Below, piece after piece: positions 5,132 through 7,743 of a stretch of 7,743 nucleotides of DNA. Positions within the stretch are counted from its first letter, which is position 1. Every line of letters begins with the position of its first letter. The notes beneath the pieces were generated by a model. It was not told the DNA's origin. It saw only the letters and a list, made by a program, of their open reading frames with translations, and ran no database searches. The DNA lies in the NCBI GenBank assembly GCA_027068725.1, contig JAMOMD010000284.1, forward strand, positions 1-7,743, given 5' to 3'. The position numbers and the translations under genes were made by a program. This DNA comes from Thermoproteales archaeon (lineage in GTDB: Archaea > Thermoproteota > Thermoprotei > Thermoproteales > Thermocladiaceae).

Positions 5132-5701
5132 ATGAGAGATATCCTAGAAGTACCTGTCGGCGTACGCACTAGAGCAAGAATACTGAAACTAATTGCAGTA
5201 ATCTTAGCAATAATTGCGGTAGTTAGCCTCATAACGTATGTTCTTGCCTGTGGCTACATACCTCACTTCTACATAATAACAACAACAAGCATGGTACCAA
5301 CACTCAAGCCAGGTGACCTAGTAATTGTGCAGCACGTAAATCCTGACAAGATTAAGGTTGGTGATATAATCGCGTTTAATGTCGTAGTGTACGGTCTCTA
5401 TAATCCAGTGCCAGTAAGCTTGGGATTCACCGTGACTCACCGTGTTGTTGACATAGTGAAGTACGACAATGAGACGTACTTCGTGACAAAGGGAGACAAT
5501 AACCCAAATACGGATCCCTGGTACGTTCCTGCAAGATATGTGCTAGGAGTAGTTCACAAGGTTGCTAGCCTTGGCCCTCTTGGGCTTATGCTTGCATCAC
5601 AGAGAGGACGTGCAATAGTGCTCGCGTTTATTATACTGATAATATTGGTCGCGTACTACCTGTACGACACGCAGAAGATGGACAAGAAACTGGCAGTGTA
5701 G
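5132..5701 (+). CDS. Archaeal signal peptidase I (S26B, Sec11/SipW-like)
   Basis: A 189-aa membrane protease that removes Sec signal peptides on the outer face of the membrane. The N terminus is short and cytoplasmic; TM1 spans about 17-39. Catalytic box B is S53-M-V-P-T (nucleophile Ser53), followed by LKPGDLVIV. The archaeal/ER-type histidine that replaces the bacterial Lys is in T102-H103-R-V, and box E KGDNN (120-124) carries the conserved Asp122, with Asp128 nearby. A second TM at about 160-178 is followed by a basic tail (KMDKK), so both ends are cytoplasmic. Length and motif order are normal for archaeal type I signal peptidases. It has its own TATA element, and a copy of ATGTTACA lies at 5078-5085 upstream. 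The stop is two bases from the convergent ATPase stop. Confidence 0.92.
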   Translation: MRDILEVPVGVRTRARILKLIAVILAIIAVVSLITYVLACGYIPHFYIITTTSMVPTLKPGDLVIVQHVNPDKIKVGDIIAFNVVVYGLYNPVPVSLGFTVTHRVVDIVKYDNETYFVTKGDNNPNTDPWYVPARYVLGVVHKVASLGPLGLMLASQRGRAIVLAFIILIILVAYYLYDTQKMDKKLAV

Positions 5702-5703
5702 AC

Positions 5704-6930
5704 TCAGTACTTTGCTTTCTGAGCATTCATGTACAGCAAGAACCCTATGAACGTCAGAACTATTCCATAAGCAGCAAGATCATACTTGCCAACTAGTATT
5801 CCTAAGACAAAGAAGGCCGTGCCAATACCCATGAATCCTCCAAGAAGCATGCCTTGACTAAGTCCCTTCTTCAGAAGCTGAAGCTTTGGAATATCAGTCT
5901 TCAAGTAACTTGCAACAAAACGATCATCAATTTTCACAACTCTAGCCTTTGCAGCAGTCTCAAAAATATCATGAAGAACAATCACGTATTCCCTAGGCGT
6001 CCTAGCGCCATAGAACAGGAATAGTAGACTAAGAGCATCCTTAGTTAGTGGATGTAGAGGATTCTTATTCAGAATCTTTATAGCCTCCTTAGCAATCTCA
6101 GGATCTTCAATCTTCTTCATCCTATACCTATCAATATGAACATACGCAAGCTTCACAAGATCATCAATAGTTTTCACATAGTAGTCCCTGAGATCAACTA
6201 CTGTGAATGATTTTGTAATAACTTCAAAATCTTCTCTCTTAAGTAGCCTAAGATAGTTACTCACAGTCATTGTTATTACAACACTAGTATTCTTAAAGTA
6301 CATTGGCATTGATGCCAGATGTCTCATTAGGGCAACAGCATTATCATAATCATTTACTAATAGCTCATCGTAATTATCTATGACTATTAGAACTATCTTA
6401 TGACTATTAATTAGCTGAGAGACCCTATCATTCAACATTGCTACAAGTCTACAGAACTTGACTTCAGAAACTTCAATAATTTCAATAAGCTCCTCACTTA
6501 GCTCATCTACAAGTCTCACAAGTACTCTACAGGTTTCTGCACCAACATCTCTAACATTTACATAAGCAGTCTTTACACTCGCCTTATACTCATTCAGCAT
6601 TGATATAAGCTTCTTAACAAAAGTTGTCTTACCTCCACCAGGGTCAGACAAGACAATTATAGCCTTACTCTCCTTCTCATAGATCTCTGACACAAGCGAG
6701 AGCAGTACGTGTCTAATACCTGCAATATCGCAGAAAGGTGGTGTATCTACTTTCTCAGCATCAATATCCTTGAATGGCACATCCTGAAGATACCACACAA
6801 ACTGAAGAGTCAAAACATTAGGCGGAAGCTTCCTCTCAGTCTTCTCAAATTCTTCAGGTGTAAGTAGTGCTCTTCTCTTTCTTCTCCTTGCAAATTTCAG
6901 TAGTGACGATATATATGATGATAAGCGCAT
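5704..6930 (-). CDS. P-loop (AAA/Orc-like) ATPase with a C-terminal transmembrane hairpin
   Basis: About 408 aa from the ATG (411 from an in-frame TTG at 6939; numbering here uses the latter). An N-terminal basic stretch (KFARRRKRR, 15-23) precedes an ATPase domain. Walker A is S98-DPGGGKTT106, with Ser in place of the first Gly; Walker B is IVLIVID188-NYDE192; a sensor-1-like VVITMT lies at 220-225. The helical part to about 350 resembles the lid of archaeal Orc/STAND-type ATPases, but no winged helix follows. Instead, two hydrophobic helices (about 361-383 and 386-404) form a hairpin, which should tether the ATPase to the inner face of the membrane. I cannot name a function. A TATA element at 6968-6961 predicts a transcript start near 6938, so TTG 6939 (leaderless) or ATG 6930 (about 8-base leader) are both possible. 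It lies tail to tail with the signal peptidase gene. Confidence 0.75.
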   Translation of the reverse strand: MRLSSYISSLLKFARRRKRRALLTPEEFEKTERKLPPNVLTLQFVWYLQDVPFKDIDAEKVDTPPFCDIAGIRHVLLSLVSEIYEKESKAIIVLSDPGGGKTTFVKKLISMLNEYKASVKTAYVNVRDVGAETCRVLVRLVDELSEELIEIIEVSEVKFCRLVAMLNDRVSQLINSHKIVLIVIDNYDELLVNDYDNAVALMRHLASMPMYFKNTSVVITMTVSNYLRLLKREDFEVITKSFTVVDLRDYYVKTIDDLVKLAYVHIDRYRMKKIEDPEIAKEAIKILNKNPLHPLTKDALSLLFLFYGARTPREYVIVLHDIFETAAKARVVKIDDRFVASYLKTDIPKLQLLKKGLSQGMLLGGFMGIGTAFFVLGILVGKYDLAAYGIVLTFIGFLLYMNAQKAKY

Positions 6931-6960
6931 GACCTGCAATGGTCAGTGCGTGTTGATGGA

Positions 6961-6968
6961 TATTAAAT
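6961..6968 (-). promoter_or_regulatory. TATA element of the membrane-anchored ATPase gene
   Basis: Minus-strand ATTTAATA lies about 26 bases before the TTG at 6939 and 35 before the ATG at 6930. It directly abuts the palindrome at 6971-6984, which would overlap the BRE/TFB side of this promoter. Confidence 0.55.
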
Positions 6969-6970
6969 GT

Positions 6971-7016
6971 TTTGAATATTCAAAGTAAACTGTTACATAT
7001 GTTACACATGTAACAT
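6971..7016. promoter_or_regulatory. Two palindromes plus an extra half-site: candidate operator
   Basis: TTTGAATATTCAAA at 6971-6984 is a perfect 14-bp palindrome. ATGTTACA-CA-TGTAACAT at 6999-7016 is an inverted repeat with 8-bp perfect arms. A third half-site, TGTTACAT, lies at 6991-6998, nine bases in register before TGTTACAC at 7000. The two palindrome centres are 30 bp apart, close to three helical turns. The cluster sits directly upstream of the ATPase TATA box. The first palindrome also contains AATATT, which could be a plus-strand TATA. A repressor or activator site is the natural reading; the binding protein is unknown. Confidence 0.6.
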
Positions 7017-7083
7017 GAGGAAGAGGAAGCGAGTAAATAGAAAGCGGAGATTTGGAGAAAAATAAGAAAGATGAAGAAAGGGG
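7017..7083. other. Purine-rich stretch (pyrimidine-rich on the minus strand)
   Basis: Only about nine of 67 bases are pyrimidines. On the minus strand this reads as a T/C-rich tract, including CTTATTTTTCTCC, that could terminate transcripts coming from the partial gene at 7277-7743. It also holds a 16-codon ORF (7015-7065) with ten Lys/Arg, which is what purine-rich DNA gives by chance. Confidence 0.4.
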
Positions 7084-7118
7084 TTTCTCTTGTTAGGATA
7101 TTATTATGAAGTATGTTT

Positions 7119-7124
7119 GAGGTG
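7119..7124 (+). promoter_or_regulatory. Shine-Dalgarno site of the small hydrophobic protein gene
   Basis: GAGGTG, five bases before the ATG at 7130, matches the anti-SD of archaeal 16S rRNA (CACCUC). It is the best-placed ribosome binding site in the window and the main reason to take the 7130 start seriously. TATTATTAT at 7099-7107 could be a TATA box, but would leave this site outside the transcript. Confidence 0.6.
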
Positions 7125-7129
7125 GCACT

Positions 7130-7492
7130 ATGTATGGCGTGAATATTGGTATCACTATCGGCGTTGGTGTCGTTATTGTTGGCGTGGCTCTAGTTATTAC
7201 TGGCCTCGCTATCTGTGGTCTTGGTCTTAGTAGCGTTATAGTGGGTCTCCTATTTCCTGCCTCTGTTCTTCCTGTCTTAGCTGCTTTTGTAGGCTCCTAT
7301 CAGGTCTATTCTTATGTCCATTGGTATCTGCGTTATTGTTACATTTGGCTTTACTCCATATGCAACAGTGACAAAGATAGTCATTGTCTTCTCTGTTGTG
7401 TCTATTGGACACTTGCCTCCACTTGCGTATCCTACACAGACGTCCTTGAACTCGTCTCCTGTTATTGTAATGACCGCTGTTGGGTCATCTAG
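7130..7492 (+). CDS. Possible small hydrophobic membrane protein; C-terminal half doubtful
   Basis: Residues 1-56 are very hydrophobic and Gly/Val/Ile/Leu-rich. They form one or two membrane helices (about 6-29 and 33-55) and follow an excellent GAGGTG ribosome binding site. From base 7277 on, the frame runs antisense to the 3' end of the opposite gene, and composition changes abruptly: many Cys, Tyr and Trp, with the feel of translated antisense. So the N-terminal half may be a true small membrane protein, while the stop at 7492 is suspect. A +1 shift between 7242 and 7277 would end it at TAG 7278-7280, sharing TTAG with the stop of the convergent gene (TAA, minus 7279-7277), giving about 50 aa. 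That could reflect a sequence error, a decayed gene or nothing. No family recognised. Confidence 0.35.
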   Translation: MYGVNIGITIGVGVVIVGVALVITGLAICGLGLSSVIVGLLFPASVLPVLAAFVGSYQVYSYVHWYLRYCYIWLYSICNSDKDSHCLLCCVYWTLASTCVSYTDVLELVSCYCNDRCWVI

Positions 7493-7743
7493 TGTTAGCT
7501 TTGCCTTAACAACAACGTACTTTGGCACATGTGTCTTTGGATCAGCTACAACGTAGTACAGGTACACGTTCAGGTACTGGAAGAACATGCTCAGAGCCTT
7601 CAGGTCCTGTAGACTTACTCTAATCACAATCTTGCCAATTGACGTCGAGTTTCTCGTTATGTTAAATGCACCAACAGCAACACCACCATCAACAGCTGGC
7701 GTTGCTGCCATTGTAGCATTAGTGAAGCTAACCCAATAGTCAC
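7277..7743 (-). CDS. Partial extracytoplasmic protein of unknown family (C-terminal 154 residues)
   Basis: The frame is open to the window edge, so the true start lies beyond 7743; the internal ATG at 7711 is preceded in frame by DYWVSFTNAT and is not the start. The visible part is beta-strand-rich and Thr/Val-rich. It has four N-x-S/T sequons (NAT, NIT, NST, NVT), as expected for an S-layer-side, N-glycosylated archaeal protein. It also has a Cys pair eight residues apart (CVGYASGGKC) that could form a disulfide. It ends without a membrane anchor, so any signal peptide or anchor must be N-terminal. It could be a pilin-like or secreted structural protein; I cannot choose. It converges on the possible small membrane gene. 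Confidence 0.7.
   Translation of the reverse strand, partial: DYWVSFTNATMAATPAVDGGVAVGAFNITRNSTSIGKIVIRVSLQDLKALSMFFQYLNVYLYYVVADPKTHVPKYVVVKAKLTLDDPTAVITITGDEFKDVCVGYASGGKCPIDTTEKTMTIFVTVAYGVKPNVTITQIPMDIRIDLIGAYKSS

Noticed and set aside
6908..6945. ATGATGA on the plus strand near the ATPase start, resembling another C/D sRNA
   Set aside because: No plus-strand CTGA box follows within range.
7015..7065. 16-codon ORF encoding a peptide with ten Lys/Arg, just after the inverted repeat
   Set aside because: Purine-rich DNA gives such codons by chance; no ribosome binding site, and its ATG lies inside the palindrome arm.
7314..7556. 80-codon plus-strand open frame
   Set aside because: Exact antisense register of the partial extracytoplasmic protein gene, whose minus-strand reading has sequons and natural composition.

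Overview
The window looks like chromosomal DNA of a hyperthermophilic crenarchaeote (Thermoproteota). The evidence is an archaeal-type CobT (UPF0284 family), an archaeal Ser-His signal peptidase I, a TGS-domain DRG/Obg-like GTPase, a C2H2-like zinc-finger mini-protein, A/T-rich TATA elements about 26 bases before start codons (leaderless genes), GTG and probable TTG starts, and two box C/D guide sRNAs. There is no CRISPR array, insertion sequence, tRNA or rRNA. The genus cannot be fixed from sequence alone.

Layout. Bases 1-1235: cobT on the minus strand, its 3' end overlapping a C/D sRNA whose C box contains the cobT stop codon. Bases 1236-1273: one A/T element that appears to serve both cobT and the divergent zinc-finger gene (1274-1483). 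Bases 1525-2859: a cytoplasmic beta-lactamase-fold serine hydrolase with its TATA box inside a small palindrome, ending in a T14 terminator. Bases 2992-3417: a winged-helix regulator, converging with and overlapping by 41 bases a two-helix membrane mini-protein (3377-3628, minus). Bases 3820-5010: the DRG-like GTPase, whose G3 motif is lost, followed directly by a second C/D sRNA (about 5012-5075). Bases 5132-5701: signal peptidase I. Bases 5704-6939 (minus): an ATPase with a C-terminal transmembrane hairpin, only two bases from the signal peptidase stop. Bases 6940-7129: a regulatory region with two palindromes and a purine-rich stretch. Bases 7130-7743: a possible small membrane protein with a strong ribosome binding site, running into the convergent 3' end of a partial extracytoplasmic protein gene.

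How the genes fit together. This is mostly a set of independently promoted genes, not one operon. Two themes can be supported. One is RNA modification: the two sRNAs should guide 2'-O-methylation (C/D box RNP: L7Ae, Nop5, fibrillarin), and both are embedded at 3' ends of protein genes. The other is the cell envelope: signal peptidase, a membrane-anchored ATPase, a small hydrophobic protein and a secreted, N-glycosylation-sequon-bearing protein lie together in 5.1-7.7 kb. The second grouping is an inference from position only.

The best candidates for something not yet described are the two sRNAs (with a C box on a stop codon), the GTPase with a dismantled G3/switch II, and the palindrome pair upstream of the membrane-anchored ATPase.
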